A stretch of DNA of 64,000 nt from Burkholderia singularis (GCF_900176645.1 NZ_FXAN01000051.1:1-64000); one strand, 5' to 3'; positions 38,776-47,445 are shown, counted from the stretch's first letter. Numbers and translations are program-made. The notes: generated from the sequence alone by a model not told the origin.

Positions 38776-40818
38776 TTACAGTGTCTTTAGATACTCGATC
38801 AATGCCAAACGCTCTGCGTCGGTCAGTGATTGCGTAAAGGTGTGACCGGCGTTGCTGTTGCCGTACAGATTGCTGTTGTAGATCATGCGTGACTGGATCT
38901 GCTGATCGGTGATCGGCGGCGGCGACTGGTAAGCCAGATTAAAGTACTTCGCCATGACATTATTCCAGGCCGAGAACAGTTGATCCGGTGTTGCCTGACC
39001 ATTACACGGGACATACGGACTTGTCGCCGAAGTGTTATTGCAATTGACGGCAGTGTATTTCCAGCCGAGATTTTGAAAATCATAGGATGCGTAACTGTAG
39101 TCGAAGCCCTGATTCTTGCCTCCGATACCGGGGGGGCTGTAAGGACGCGTCCAGGCATTCGGGCGGTCGCTTGGCTTCAACACTCCCCAAATCGTGGGTA
39201 CGCTTCCGTTGTGGAAATAAGGCGCATTCGCCCAAGCGCCATACAACGGAGGGGCGACATAGCCAATAGGCAGTGCCCATTGGTTCGGCCCGATTGGGGA
39301 ATAGAGCGGGCCGATTCCGTTGTCGTAGGCAGCGCGGGGCACGCGACGCAACTGACTCGCCGTGATGTCCAGGGGATTCAACTGATTATCGCCGTAGTAC
39401 GCGTACCAGCTGGGGCTGAGTTCGTTATAGGCCCACCATGACGATGCCCATGCACGCCGCTGAAAATCACTCGCCATCAGTTGCATTCTCTGTGGATCGG
39501 TTTGAATCGTCTGAATCGGCGTGACGACGCCCGCTACGCCTTTCAGGCGCGGATCGGGGAGGTAGTTCGGATCGTTTACGTATTTCGGCGAATACACACC
39601 ATGGCAACTGGCGCAAGAGCCGTTACCCGGCGGTTTGGGAATGCCGGCGTTAGCGCCATTTGCCCACAGATTGCGTTCGTGGAAGATCACAGCGCCTTGA
39701 TTGGCAAGCGTCGTGTTGATTGGCTGCGGATACGGCGCAGGCGACATCGAGAGTAGAAAATTGTTGATATCGTCGAACTCAGATTCCAAATTCCGTCGTT
39801 GCGCGGCGGTACGCGAAATGTTGGCAACGCCGAATGCCATTTCGGAATGCACGTTGTCGGAGGTGAGCGCACCATCCCAGAATTGCCGCGTCTTGAAGGC
39901 GCGAGTCCACCAGGTCGGCGCCTTGGTCATCCCGGCAGCCGGGCTGTTGACCTTATACTCGAGCGGGCTGGGGGACAGCATCAGATTGTCCATGTCGAAC
40001 AGGGCCGGCAGTAGCGTGACGAGACCGATCGCATCACTCGAACCGCGTCCGACGCTCCATGGAATTGGCAGCAATACGCCGGGTGAGGTGAGAATATTCG
40101 AGCGCAATAAATCGGATGCAATCAACCCGGAGTCATTCGCACTGTTGGAATGACCATAAGTGAAAGCAGATTCGGTCGTTGAACCCAAACGCGAGTCATG
40201 GCAGGACGAGCACGAGGCCGCAATCATGCCGGTCCACTTGCCGCTGTCGTCCTTCCCTTGAATCAGACCAAGCGGCAACTGGCCGCTGCCGCCATTCGTC
40301 AAATTAGGGTCCTCTCCGGGCAGCGGATACGGATTGCGGAACGGGGCCGGGTACAAACCGTATCGCTTGGCGACTTGATCATCGAAATCCGCCGGGCGCT
40401 GTGCGTAGCCCCATACCTGCCAGATGTTGTAGTAGCTCGACGCCAACGCCATCGGCTGGAAGTACTGACGCGTTTGCAAGTTATTCTGGCCACGCGCGAC
40501 GCTTGCCCGCCATGCGCCACACGTTGTCGGCCGCGATGGTAGGCGCTTGACATAGGGTGAGGGCGGGTTATGCAAATCAACGAAAAAAGCGTTGAACTGC
40601 ACAGCGGCATTCGGATTGGTGTTTACTCCAGGCACGACCAAGGTGCGTGGGTCGGTTGGTACAGGTGTCGAATCAGGCTGGCCATTACAACCGGCCGCCA
40701 GTGGCGACCTGATTGCGGCCTGATCAAGCAATTGTGCCTCGGCATGGTTGCCCCACGGCAGTACCGTGCTGACGAATGCGCCTGCAATAGCGAATGGCCA
40801 TTGTTTTGCTATGCTCAT
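38776..40818 (-). CDS. RoxA-type dihaem c-type oxygenase (rubber/isoprenoid dioxygenase family)
   Basis: A 680-residue exported protein with a signal peptide (about residues 1-30, ending AEA). Two haem-attachment motifs are CSSCH (His207) and CASCH (His406). The 199-residue spacing equals that of RoxA (His195/His394, from memory). With the same 12-residue offset, Trp314 and Phe313 in TRQFWDG and Phe329 match RoxA Trp302, Phe301 and Phe317. GSCASCHGVYSPKYVNDP is characteristic of the family. RoxA cleaves double bonds of poly(cis-1,4-isoprene) with O2, releasing oligo-isoprenoids with an aldehyde and a methyl-ketone end. Fatty-acid-oxidising dihaem enzymes are a less likely alternative. The ATG at 40818 has GGGGGAG at proper spacing. 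Promoter E is directly upstream and the ccm operon directly downstream. Confidence 0.82.
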   Translation of the reverse strand: MSIAKQWPFAIAGAFVSTVLPWGNHAEAQLLDQAAIRSPLAAGCNGQPDSTPVPTDPRTLVVPGVNTNPNAAVQFNAFFVDLHNPPSPYVKRLPSRPTTCGAWRASVARGQNNLQTRQYFQPMALASSYYNIWQVWGYAQRPADFDDQVAKRYGLYPAPFRNPYPLPGEDPNLTNGGSGQLPLGLIQGKDDSGKWTGMIAASCSSCHDSRLGSTTESAFTYGHSNSANDSGLIASDLLRSNILTSPGVLLPIPWSVGRGSSDAIGLVTLLPALFDMDNLMLSPSPLEYKVNSPAAGMTKAPTWWTRAFKTRQFWDGALTSDNVHSEMAFGVANISRTAAQRRNLESEFDDINNFLLSMSPAPYPQPINTTLANQGAVIFHERNLWANGANAGIPKPPGNGSCASCHGVYSPKYVNDPNYLPDPRLKGVAGVVTPIQTIQTDPQRMQLMASDFQRRAWASSWWAYNELSPSWYAYYGDNQLNPLDITASQLRRVPRAAYDNGIGPLYSPIGPNQWALPIGYVAPPLYGAWANAPYFHNGSVPTIWGVLKPSDRPNAWTRPYSPPGIGGKNQGFDYSYASYDFQNLGWKYTAVNCNNTSATSPYVPCNGQATPDQLFSAWNNVMAKYFNLAYQSPPPITDQQIQSRMIYNSNLYGNSNAGHTFTQSLTDAERLALIEYLKTL

Positions 40819-40848
40819 CATGTCTCCCCCAAATTGGTCCGGCAACCT

Positions 40849-40897
40849 ATCCTAGCGATTCCGGATCAGCGGCGGCATCGTCTGAAACGATGAAATC
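40849..40897 (-). promoter_or_regulatory. Operator site E and -10 box of the RoxA-type gene
   Basis: Read on the minus strand the site is ATT-TCATCG-TTTC-AGACGA-TG (40897-40876), matching the consensus with two arm changes. In register one base over, CATCGT and ACGATG form a perfect 6-bp inverted repeat. The -10 candidate TAGGAT lies at 40854-40849, again starting 31.5 bp from the centre. Predicted start about 40842 gives a 24-nt leader containing the GGGGGAG ribosome site. Confidence 0.7.
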
Positions 40898-40982
40898 CGA
40901 ACCCTTGGCAACACGCGTGATAACTCGGATAGGTATAAACCCCTGAGGACGCCTTGCGCCGTGTCTGGCGCGCAAGCGCAGA

Positions 40983-41441
40983 TCACTCACCGCGCCATCG
41001 TTGCAAATAGAAGTACAACGGAAACGCATCGCCTTTGCGGTCCATCACCCCTAGCACCGTGTCGTCATCCAGGCGCTTGAAATAATCGATGATGGGGTGC
41101 TTGTCGTAGACCATCGCGGCCGTGGGCGCGCTTTCGCCGGGGGCCGAAATCATGCGCAGTCGCGCGGCGCCCATCGCCTCGCTAACGATCCGGTGGCCCT
41201 GTTCGTCGCGGCAAACGATAGGAGCGACATCCTCGACGCTGTTGAAGTTTTTTCCGCACCAGCGCATCTGCGCAAGCATCAGCTCGCCGGGATGGCCAGT
41301 GTTGAATACGCCGCCAGTCCAATTGCCCTGCATGAAGTCGCAGCCTGTCGGCGGTAGGCCAGCGAACCACGCTGCCAGCTCTTGCAGCGAGATGCGCTCA
41401 CTGTGCCCGCGCGCCAGCATCCGTTCTAATTGCGCACTCAT
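40983..41441 (-). CDS. GXWXG / DUF4334 domain protein
   Basis: A 152-residue soluble protein. The N-terminal GXWXG motif lies in DFMQGNWTGGVFNTGHPGE (about residues 35-53), and the DUF4334 C-terminal region includes ARLRMISAPGESAPTAAMVYDKHPIIDYFKRLDDDTVLGVMD (in parts) and ends in FYLQRW. Proteins of this kind are small lipocalin-like barrels of unproven function, often encoded near lipid, terpenoid or steroid catabolic genes. It lies 13 bp after the alcohol dehydrogenase on the same strand, so it should be co-expressed from promoter F. A ligand-binding role for a hydrophobic intermediate is inference. Confidence 0.8.
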   Translation of the reverse strand: MSAQLERMLARGHSERISLQELAAWFAGLPPTGCDFMQGNWTGGVFNTGHPGELMLAQMRWCGKNFNSVEDVAPIVCRDEQGHRIVSEAMGAARLRMISAPGESAPTAAMVYDKHPIIDYFKRLDDDTVLGVMDRKGDAFPLYFYLQRWRGE

Positions 41442-41454
41442 CGTTTGGTCTCTC

Positions 41455-42591
41455 CTAGCCCTCGAAGGGATCGAACACCAACACTGGCTTGATAACGCGT
41501 CCGGCTTCCATGTCGGCCACCGCCTCGTTGATCGAGTCGAAGGGGTAGGTTTTCACCAGCCGATGTAGCGGCAGCCGCCCTTGACGGAACCAATCCAGCA
41601 TGCGTGGCACGAAACTGCGCGGATCGGCATCGCCTTCGATCGTGCCGCGCAGCGTGCGGCCGCTGAGCATCAACGCGTTATGGTTGAAGTTGAGCGTGGC
41701 CTCCGGGCGGCCAACGCCGGCGCAGACCAGTTGGCCGCGCGAGCGCAGCAGGTGGAGGAAGGCACGCTCAATCAATGCAGGCTGCCCGGTGGTGTCCAGC
41801 GCATGGCTGAGTCCGCCCCAAACTGCCACAGGCTCTACGGCGGCCTCGATGTCGTGCGCCGTGGCGGTAGCGCCAAGTTCACGGGCCAGAACCAACCGCT
41901 CCTCCAGCCGATCCACGGCCAAGATGTGGCGACAACCCTGGATACGCGCTGCCATGATGGCGGCCAGGCCTACGCCGCCACAGCCGAACACGGCGACGGC
42001 GGAATCCACGTCCGGAGCCAGGATAGTGATCATGGCACTCATGCCGGTTTGCACACCGCAGGCCAGCGGCGCCATTAGTGCGGGGGGCAGATCTGGGTCG
42101 AGCGGAACCAAGTTTGCAGCAGCCGCAATCGCGTGAGTCGCGAAGCTGGATTGGCCAAAGAAGTGACCGGTCAAGGGGGCGCCGTCCTGGCTGAGTGGCG
42201 AACTGCCATCAAGCCGTCGCCCCTGCAGGCAAAATCGTGCTAGATGTTGACAGTATGCTGGCGCTCGAGCCATACAGGAAAAACACTCGCCACAGGCCCC
42301 GAAGCTGGCCAGCACACGTTGTCCGACATGGAGTTCGCTGACTTCGGGGCCGATTGCCTCTATCACGCCAACGCCCTCATGCCCGAGCACCGCTGGCAAC
42401 GGAGTGCGTAAATGCTGGTCGCGTGCGGCCAGATCGGTATGACAAATGCCGCAAGCGAGCAGCCGCAACCGAACCTCGCGCCGATGTGGTTCGGCTTCGA
42501 GCGTACAGTCATCAATCGAGAAGCGATGGGTCCCGCGTCGCGCGATCGCCGCCCGGATCTTCATATGGCCAACGGCTCGAGGGCTTTCCAT
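41455..42591 (-). CDS. Zinc-dependent (class III-like) alcohol dehydrogenase
   Basis: A 378-residue MDR-superfamily dehydrogenase. Catalytic zinc ligands are in LLACGICHTDLAARD (Cys, about residue 47) and PAVLGHEGVGVIEAIG (His/Glu, about 69). The structural zinc is in GACGECFSCMARAPAYC (four Cys, about 97-111), and the third catalytic ligand in LACGVQTGM. The Rossmann motif VFGCGGVGLAAIMAA is at about 200-214. It resembles aryl/long-chain alcohol dehydrogenases and would interconvert an alcohol and aldehyde with NAD. The start at 42591 or the ATG at 42564 (MKIRAAIARRG) are both possible; neither has a good ribosome site. In the proposed pathway it would process the terminal aldehyde of oxygenase products. 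Confidence 0.88.
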   Translation of the reverse strand: MESPRAVGHMKIRAAIARRGTHRFSIDDCTLEAEPHRREVRLRLLACGICHTDLAARDQHLRTPLPAVLGHEGVGVIEAIGPEVSELHVGQRVLASFGACGECFSCMARAPAYCQHLARFCLQGRRLDGSSPLSQDGAPLTGHFFGQSSFATHAIAAAANLVPLDPDLPPALMAPLACGVQTGMSAMITILAPDVDSAVAVFGCGGVGLAAIMAARIQGCRHILAVDRLEERLVLARELGATATAHDIEAAVEPVAVWGGLSHALDTTGQPALIERAFLHLLRSRGQLVCAGVGRPEATLNFNHNALMLSGRTLRGTIEGDADPRSFVPRMLDWFRQGRLPLHRLVKTYPFDSINEAVADMEAGRVIKPVLVFDPFEG

Positions 42592-42728
42592 TGGAGGATG
42601 ACACGGTTTGCAGACAAATTATGTAATGGTCGGATTGCGAAGAAGTATCGTGATCGCGCCAGGATACCTTTGAGCCGTAAGCGCCGATCGTGAGCGCAGC
42701 AATCGTCGAGTTTCATCATGGTGACGGC

Positions 42729-42776
42729 AATATCGCAGTACAGCATTGGGGGCGCCATCGTCCAATCCGACGAAAT
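42729..42776 (-). promoter_or_regulatory. Operator site F upstream of the alcohol dehydrogenase
   Basis: On the minus strand the site reads ATT-TCGTCG-GATT-GGACGA-TG (42776-42756), one arm mismatch from the consensus. GATATT, a 4/6 match to a -10, begins at 42734, 31.5 bp from the palindrome centre. The predicted leader before the ATG at 42591 is about 130 nt. Confidence 0.65.
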
Positions 42777-42966
42777 TCGCCGACATTAAATGTATTGGGC
42801 CTCTCGCGAGTCGAACGCGTTTGACGCATATTCGGAAAACTGCGTAGAAATCAAAGTCAACCCTGGGTGGGTGACTTCGGCAGATGGGAGATCAAAATCT
42901 AAGGGGAACGCCGAACTCGAGCATGGCGCGTCGCATCATGGATGCGATCTTATAAGGGTTCTTAAA

Positions 42967-42993
42967 TTTTACATAATGCAAATTATAGACTTT
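42967..42993. other. dif-like XerCD site
   Basis: TTTTACATAA (42967-42976) is the reverse complement of the conserved XerD-side arm TTATGTAAAA. It is followed by a 6-nt spacer TGCAAA and a second arm TTATAGACTTT that keeps TTAT but diverges afterwards. The site lies in an A+T-rich stretch of about 90 bp, unlike the flanks, between the catabolic region and gene remnants. A degenerate second arm is common for integrated elements that use host XerCD. The match is by eye only. Confidence 0.4.
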
Positions 42994-43023
42994 TTATGTG
43001 TAGGTCCCATTCAGATTCACTTT

Positions 43024-43289
43024 GTCGACCCGGACGGCACGATTCACAGCAAGGTGCTCAAGCGCGCCCAGATGCTGCCGTTCTTCGCCAACCGGCCGGC
43101 GATGGCACGCCGCTTCGGCAACGACGAGATGTTGCGTCCCTTCGCCGCATTCACGCCCGCACGGCGGATCGGCACGCCTGAGGACGTGGCCGACGCGGCC
43201 GTCTGGCTCTGCAGCGACGAGAGGCACGCTTCGTGACCGGCAAATCGATCCTCGTCGACGGCGGCTACACGATCGGCGGGATGCGCTGA
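43024..43289 (+). pseudogene. Short-chain dehydrogenase C-terminal remnant, frameshifted
   Basis: The frame from 43024 reads like the end of an SDR: RAQMLPFFANRPAMARRFGN, FAAFTPARRIGTPEDVADAAVWLCSDE, then an early stop at 43234-43236. The expected finish FVTGKSILVDGGYTIGGMR continues in another frame to the stop at 43287-43289. The N-terminal cofactor and catalytic parts are absent, replaced upstream by A+T-rich sequence with the dif-like site. It is therefore both 5'-truncated and frameshifted. Confidence 0.75.
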
Positions 43290-43315
43290 TCGATCCGACG
43301 ACGGAGGAAGGACCG

Positions 43316-43384
43316 ATGGAATATGTGAGACTGGGAACGTCCGGCCTGAAATTCTTGTTCCGGATTTCCCCATATAAGAAATGA
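43316..43384 (+). pseudogene. Aldo/keto reductase N-terminal fragment
   Basis: A good ribosome site (GGAGGAAGG) precedes ATG at 43316. The product MEYVRLGTSGLK is the classic start of an aldo/keto reductase, but after 12 residues similarity stops and the frame ends at 43384. The rest of the gene is not found in the window. The break at about 43351 marks a deletion or insertion endpoint that also coincides with a drop in G+C. Confidence 0.6.
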
Positions 43385-43386
43385 CC

Positions 43387-43407
43387 GTTTTATTGTCTCC
43401 ATAAAAC
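43387..43407. repeat. A+T-rich inverted repeat GTTTTAT-N7-ATAAAAC
   Basis: A perfect 7-bp inverted repeat (43387-43393 and 43401-43407) around TGTCTCC lies just after the aldo/keto reductase break and downstream of the secreted-protein gene on the other strand. It could be a protein-binding site or a relic of the rearrangement; it has no T-run suited to termination of the minus-strand gene. Confidence 0.3.
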
Positions 43408-43642
43408 AATTAGATCAATCGTTATTGTGTGATTCGGATGTTAAGCTGATAGCGTTTCCGGTCAAAGCTCGACAGCTCTCGTAAGTATTCGCAATCGTAA
43501 TTGAGGCTGTAGCCGAGTCGGCTCGAGCCCGACCAGGCGGCCGAACGGCCGGCACGGTGGCAGCGGCCGGCACATTCCCGACGAACGCATCGCCGACAAC
43601 ATGCCAGCCGCTTTGCTTCATAGCCGCTTCATGGCGATATCG

Positions 43643-45607
43643 TCACATGAAGAGTTGTACTTCTTCCCGCTTCGCTTTCTTGAGCGGAAACGCCGTGACG
43701 ACCATGCCGTTTTGCCGCAGCACGATGCGAACATTGCGGAACACGGCCACACGAGCGCCGTCGCGGAACGTGAAGTGGCTATAGGTACGCACAACCTTGC
43801 CGTCCGCCGTTCGCGTTTGCGTATATTGCGCGTCGACATCGGTCAGCGCCGCCATGATGACCCGGGTCAGCATATCGCGCGAATCGACCGACAACGCGCG
43901 CCAATCGTTTCGATGACCGTCGTCGCCGCCGCCACCGCCCGGCGCCCAGATATGTTCGAGCCCATACCCGAAGCGCTGTCCGCGCACGCCTCTCGGGTCG
44001 TTCAGATAGACGATCCCGAGGTTATCCCCGGTTGCCGCGCCATCGTGCGCGATCGCGGCCGTCTGCGACGCGAATTCGTCGGGACGCATCCCCGCCGGCA
44101 TCTCCGTTCTTTGTTGGCGTAACGAACTCACAAGCGCACTGAATTCGCGTCCGTCGGCCGTTCGACTCGCCAGATAATAGCGGCCACCGGTTTGCAACTG
44201 CGGGGGCAGCGCGATCGCATCGTCTTGCCGCTTGATCTTGCGCTTCGCCTTCTTCACGCACTCCCAGCCCTGCTCCGTCGCTTCTCGTGTTGCATTGTTG
44301 TCGGCGCAACTCGCCTTGACGACCTTCTTCTTCCGTTGCCGCAAGTTGGATGGTTCGTTCGGCTTCGCCCTGCTATCTGATACCTGAACGACATTTTCCG
44401 CAGTACTAAGCGCATTTGCCGCACGCTCCGTATCGGCGAGCAGCCACCCGTCCAACCGGGCGTTGCCGGTCGTCAAACGAAGCGGTGCCGCCGCGCCGGA
44501 CGCGCTATCGACGTTGTATGCGTTGATCTGTTGAAGCAGCGAGCGAATCGTGGTCGGCGGCAGTTCCCCGACAGCTGCGATCGCTTCGCGATCCTGCATC
44601 GTGCACGCGTCCGGTCCGCTTTCCCGTCGCATATTCGGCCGATCACCGCAGAACAGGACGCCCATCGCAACGTCGAAATCCGGCACGTTGCCACCGCCGA
44701 TCTCGTTTGCCTCGTACACGCTCAGATCGACGTTCACCGGTAACGGCTGCGTTGTGACGAGGTCGATCTGCGTATCGGGCATCGGATCGCTCGTGCGGGT
44801 CGAGCAAATGCTCGGTGCGCCAAACAGGCGTTCCCACCACCACGCGGATAGTGACGTGACGCCCTGAATGAAATCTTCGAAGCATCGCTTGCTGCGATGG
44901 TGCGAATTCGGACTGTCGGCAAGCGGCACCGTCCGCTGTTCGACGAACGCCAGCGTGCGATTGTCGCGCTGAGAGGACGACACATCGATCCCGGACCGGG
45001 CAAACGCATCGAGTCCATAGGGCGAAAGCGCCGAGCGAATCGGATCGGCGATCTCCCGCCCCGCGACGATGCTTGCGCCTTGTATGACGGCCTCGTTGGC
45101 GGTCACGATCACGCTGTCGGACCATTCGGATTGCGCGGTCGTCTTCGGCACGAGGTAAGCCGTGAACATTAAATATTTGACGTCCTTAGGAATCGGCCGC
45201 CATAAAAGCTTCGATTCGGTGCTTTGCGACAGCGACAACGGATTGCTGTCGCCGAACGTCACCGCGATCGCCGACGGCGATACGCGCGCGGCGATGCTGG
45301 CATTTTCCGCGCGCAGCGTGAACAGGTTGGCACTGCTGTCGTCGCGCTCGACGAGCACCTTGATCGAGCGCACGGCGTTGGCTTGCCCAAGACGCTCTAC
45401 CGACAGACTACTCACGCTTCTCGCATCGCCACGAAAATTCGGGAACACCATGGTGTTCGCGATTTGCTCGACGAGGCCGCCGTCCCCTGCTGTCTGACGC
45501 GCGTCCATGAAACCGAGCGACTGGGCACCGGCCGACGCCGCCCAACCGATCAGCGCGCAGAGCCCCGACGTCGCAATCAATCGCTTTGCATAAATCTGAG
45601 TTGGCAT
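43643..45607 (-). CDS. Secreted protein of unknown function with possible BECR-type nuclease-like C-terminus
   Basis: A 654-residue protein with a signal peptide (LIATSGLCALIGWAASAGAQ, about residues 9-28). I do not recognise residues 30-480; they contain paired cysteines (for example SICSTRT, VLFCGDRP, DACTMQ) and a Lys/Arg-rich tract, LRQRKKKVVK and KKAKRKIKR, near 425-460. The last 120 residues read GQRFGYGLEHIWAPG, NDWRALSVDSRDMLTRVIMAA and VAVFRNVRIVLRQNGMVVTAFPLKKAK. This resembles the HI...(helix)...(strand)...VVTAFP pattern of barnase/EndoU/colicin/RelE-like toxin domains. ATG 45607 follows GAGG; a GTG at 45619 is less likely. It is flanked by gene remnants and no obvious immunity gene is adjacent. 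Confidence 0.5.
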   Translation of the reverse strand: MPTQIYAKRLIATSGLCALIGWAASAGAQSLGFMDARQTAGDGGLVEQIANTMVFPNFRGDARSVSSLSVERLGQANAVRSIKVLVERDDSSANLFTLRAENASIAARVSPSAIAVTFGDSNPLSLSQSTESKLLWRPIPKDVKYLMFTAYLVPKTTAQSEWSDSVIVTANEAVIQGASIVAGREIADPIRSALSPYGLDAFARSGIDVSSSQRDNRTLAFVEQRTVPLADSPNSHHRSKRCFEDFIQGVTSLSAWWWERLFGAPSICSTRTSDPMPDTQIDLVTTQPLPVNVDLSVYEANEIGGGNVPDFDVAMGVLFCGDRPNMRRESGPDACTMQDREAIAAVGELPPTTIRSLLQQINAYNVDSASGAAAPLRLTTGNARLDGWLLADTERAANALSTAENVVQVSDSRAKPNEPSNLRQRKKKVVKASCADNNATREATEQGWECVKKAKRKIKRQDDAIALPPQLQTGGRYYLASRTADGREFSALVSSLRQQRTEMPAGMRPDEFASQTAAIAHDGAATGDNLGIVYLNDPRGVRGQRFGYGLEHIWAPGGGGGDDGHRNDWRALSVDSRDMLTRVIMAALTDVDAQYTQTRTADGKVVRTYSHFTFRDGARVAVFRNVRIVLRQNGMVVTAFPLKKAKREEVQLFM

Positions 45608-45824
45608 TCGCAATTTCACCTCATAGTTAGGATAGCGAATCCAGACCCCTCAGTATTACAATTACATTACCGCCACAATTTGTCAACAAAGACATCAGAA
45701 ACGGAAAAATCGCACAATAGGCGCCGCCGGGAAACCGGACTCTCGTTATACGAGGCCCGCCATCGCTCAATTGGCTCCCATCGGGAGCCCATGCGCGTTC
45801 CGGCATGCATCGCATCGTGGGCCG

Positions 45825-46190
45825 TTGCATGACACGAGGCGCCCTGCGATTGACTCTCGGTTCGTCCAATACGCAAACGACATCCGAAGCGCCCCATCGC
45901 TGGCCCATGTCGATCGCGAGCGCTCCACGCGTGAAGATATCGATGATGATCAGCGCGAGAAACCTTTGACCGCTCGAAAGCGGGTCGACGATGAAATCCA
46001 AACGCCGCGCCCGATTGGGCGCCGTCGACTTCGCCCGTACCGGGCGGCGCATCTTGCGCGTCGCTTGCCGATTGGGCCTGTAACGCGGCGACAGACCTTC
46101 GCCTCGATACAGGCGGTACAGCCGATCCTTGCCGATCTCATGGCCCTGCCGAGCAGCACGCGTATGTTCCGATATCCATAGCGCATTCGC
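45825..46190 (-). pseudogene. IS3-family (IS407-like) transposase OrfB remnant
   Basis: On the minus strand, RYGYRNIRVLLGR (from 46183) matches the RYGYRRIHVLLRREG block of IS3-family OrfB. After a frameshift, ARRLDFIVDPLSSGQRFLALIIIDIFTRGALAI and WGASDVVCVLDE (about 45997-45860) match the catalytic-core D...FT region. The DNG..F and terminal Glu blocks are missing or out of frame, so the enzyme is dead. No terminal inverted repeats were found at either edge. The adjoining 45608-45824 and 46191-46340 hold no gene I can support. Confidence 0.65.
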
Positions 46191-46340
46191 GTCGCCGCAC
46201 CGTCCTACATGCGCTGCCGCGCCGCAATGCAGCCTGCGTGCGGGTCATCCCGGCAAGCTTCAATCGGATCGCACCGTGTGCATATCCGCGGGTTTCTCCT
46301 ATTCGCCGCACGGTCCGCCACGCGCCACCGCCATCCGATC

Positions 46341-46392
46341 GATGAATAATGATTGTATTTTCACATGAAATGTGATTTTATTATCATTCATC
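46341..46392 (+). promoter_or_regulatory. Nested inverted-repeat operator upstream of the deoxyribose operon
   Basis: An outer pair, GATGAATAATGAT (46341-46353) and ATTATCATTCATC (46380-46392), is imperfectly inverted (11 of 13). Inside it lies a perfect repeat, TCACAT-GAA-ATGTGA (46361-46375). The block is strongly A+T-rich in a G+C-rich setting and lies 58 bp before the kinase ATG. The DeoR encoded in the same locus is the natural candidate binder; the sequence does not match the E. coli DeoR operator as I remember it. Confidence 0.5.
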
Positions 46393-46449
46393 GAGATAAC
46401 GGTTCATTCATGAGCCGGCTTGCCCCTCATGCCAAGCCAAGGAAGACAG

Positions 46450-47376
46450 ATGGAGACAATCGCCGTCATCGGCAGCAACATGGTTGATCTGGTGACTTAC
46501 GTCACCCGCATGCCGGCGCGCGGCGAGACGCTCGAAGCGCCGAGCTTCGAACTCGGCTGCGGCGGCAAGGGCGCGAATCAGGCCGTCGCGGCCGCCCGCC
46601 TCGGCGCGCCTGTCGTGATGGTGACAAGCGTCGGCGACGACGTATTTGCCGACAACACGATCCGCAATCTCGAGCGTGCGGGCATCGACACGACGTATGT
46701 GCGCAAGGTGCCCGGCGTGCCGAGCGGCGTCGCGCCGATTTTCGTCGAGCCGGATTCAAGCAACAGCATTCTGATCGTCAAGGGCGCGAACCGCCATCTG
46801 CGGCCGGCCGACATCGACGCGGCCGCGCCGAAGCTTGCCGAATGCGGTTTGATCGTGCTGCAGCTCGAAATCGAACTCGAAACGGTCTATCACGCGATCG
46901 CATTCGGCGCGCGGCACGGCATCCCGGTCCTGCTGAATCCGGCGCCCGCCGTGCCCGATCTCGATTTCGAGCGGATCCGCTCAGTCGAATTCTTCGTGCC
47001 GAATGAAACCGAGCTGGCGATCGTATCCGGCATGCCGGTCGATTCGCCGGATGCGGCCGCACGTGCGGCCGGGTCGCTTATCGAGCGCGGACTCAAGCAC
47101 GTGATCGTCACGCTCGGCGACAAGGGTTCGCTGCACGTGTCGCGCGACGGCGCGCGGCATGTGCCCGGCGTGCCGGTCGACGCGCGCGACACCACCGGCG
47201 CGGGCGACGCATACATTGGCTGCTTCGCGCGCTATTACGCCGAATCGCGCGACGTGGCGGCCGCGATGCGTTACGCCTGCGCGTATGCCGCGCACTCGGT
47301 CACGGGTTTCGGCACGCAAAAGTCTTACGCGAACGCCGCGACTTTCGAGCGTTTTATCCGCGACGCCGGTCTCTAA
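46450..47376 (+). CDS. deoK: PfkB-family sugar kinase, probable deoxyribokinase
   Basis: A 308-residue ribokinase-like enzyme. GSNMVDLVTYVTRMPARGET lies at the N-terminus. The substrate motif GCGGKGANQAVAAARLG is at about residues 36-52, with the PfkB signature DTTGAGDAYIGCFARYY near 247-263 containing the catalytic Asp. ATG 46450 is chosen over 46420 because it gives METIAVIGSNMVD, the normal start. Ribokinase and deoxyribokinase are not separable by these motifs. The neighbours (FucP-like permease, mutarotase-like protein, DeoR, DeoC) match the Salmonella deoQKPX arrangement, so 2-deoxyribose to 2-deoxyribose-5-phosphate is the favoured reaction. Confidence 0.8.
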   Translation: METIAVIGSNMVDLVTYVTRMPARGETLEAPSFELGCGGKGANQAVAAARLGAPVVMVTSVGDDVFADNTIRNLERAGIDTTYVRKVPGVPSGVAPIFVEPDSSNSILIVKGANRHLRPADIDAAAPKLAECGLIVLQLEIELETVYHAIAFGARHGIPVLLNPAPAVPDLDFERIRSVEFFVPNETELAIVSGMPVDSPDAAARAAGSLIERGLKHVIVTLGDKGSLHVSRDGARHVPGVPVDARDTTGAGDAYIGCFARYYAESRDVAAAMRYACAYAAHSVTGFGTQKSYANAATFERFIRDAGL

Positions 47377-47445
47377 ATACGGCGGCGCAAGCCAACCAGC
47401 CCGACAAAAACCGACAAAACGACCCTTCCCGGGAAGGAGACACCC

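Noticed and set aside
42790-43236. 148-residue open frame containing VNPGWVTSADG and the SDR C-terminus
   Set aside because: The middle part is A+T-rich non-coding sequence with the dif-like site; the frame is open by chance and the product would not be a functional SDR.
45700-45790. tRNA-like stretch on the minus strand (CTCGT/ACGAG hairpin followed by CCGGTTTCCCGG)
   Set aside because: No 7-bp acceptor stem, no proper D-arm and the T-loop is too short; no cloverleaf could be drawn.
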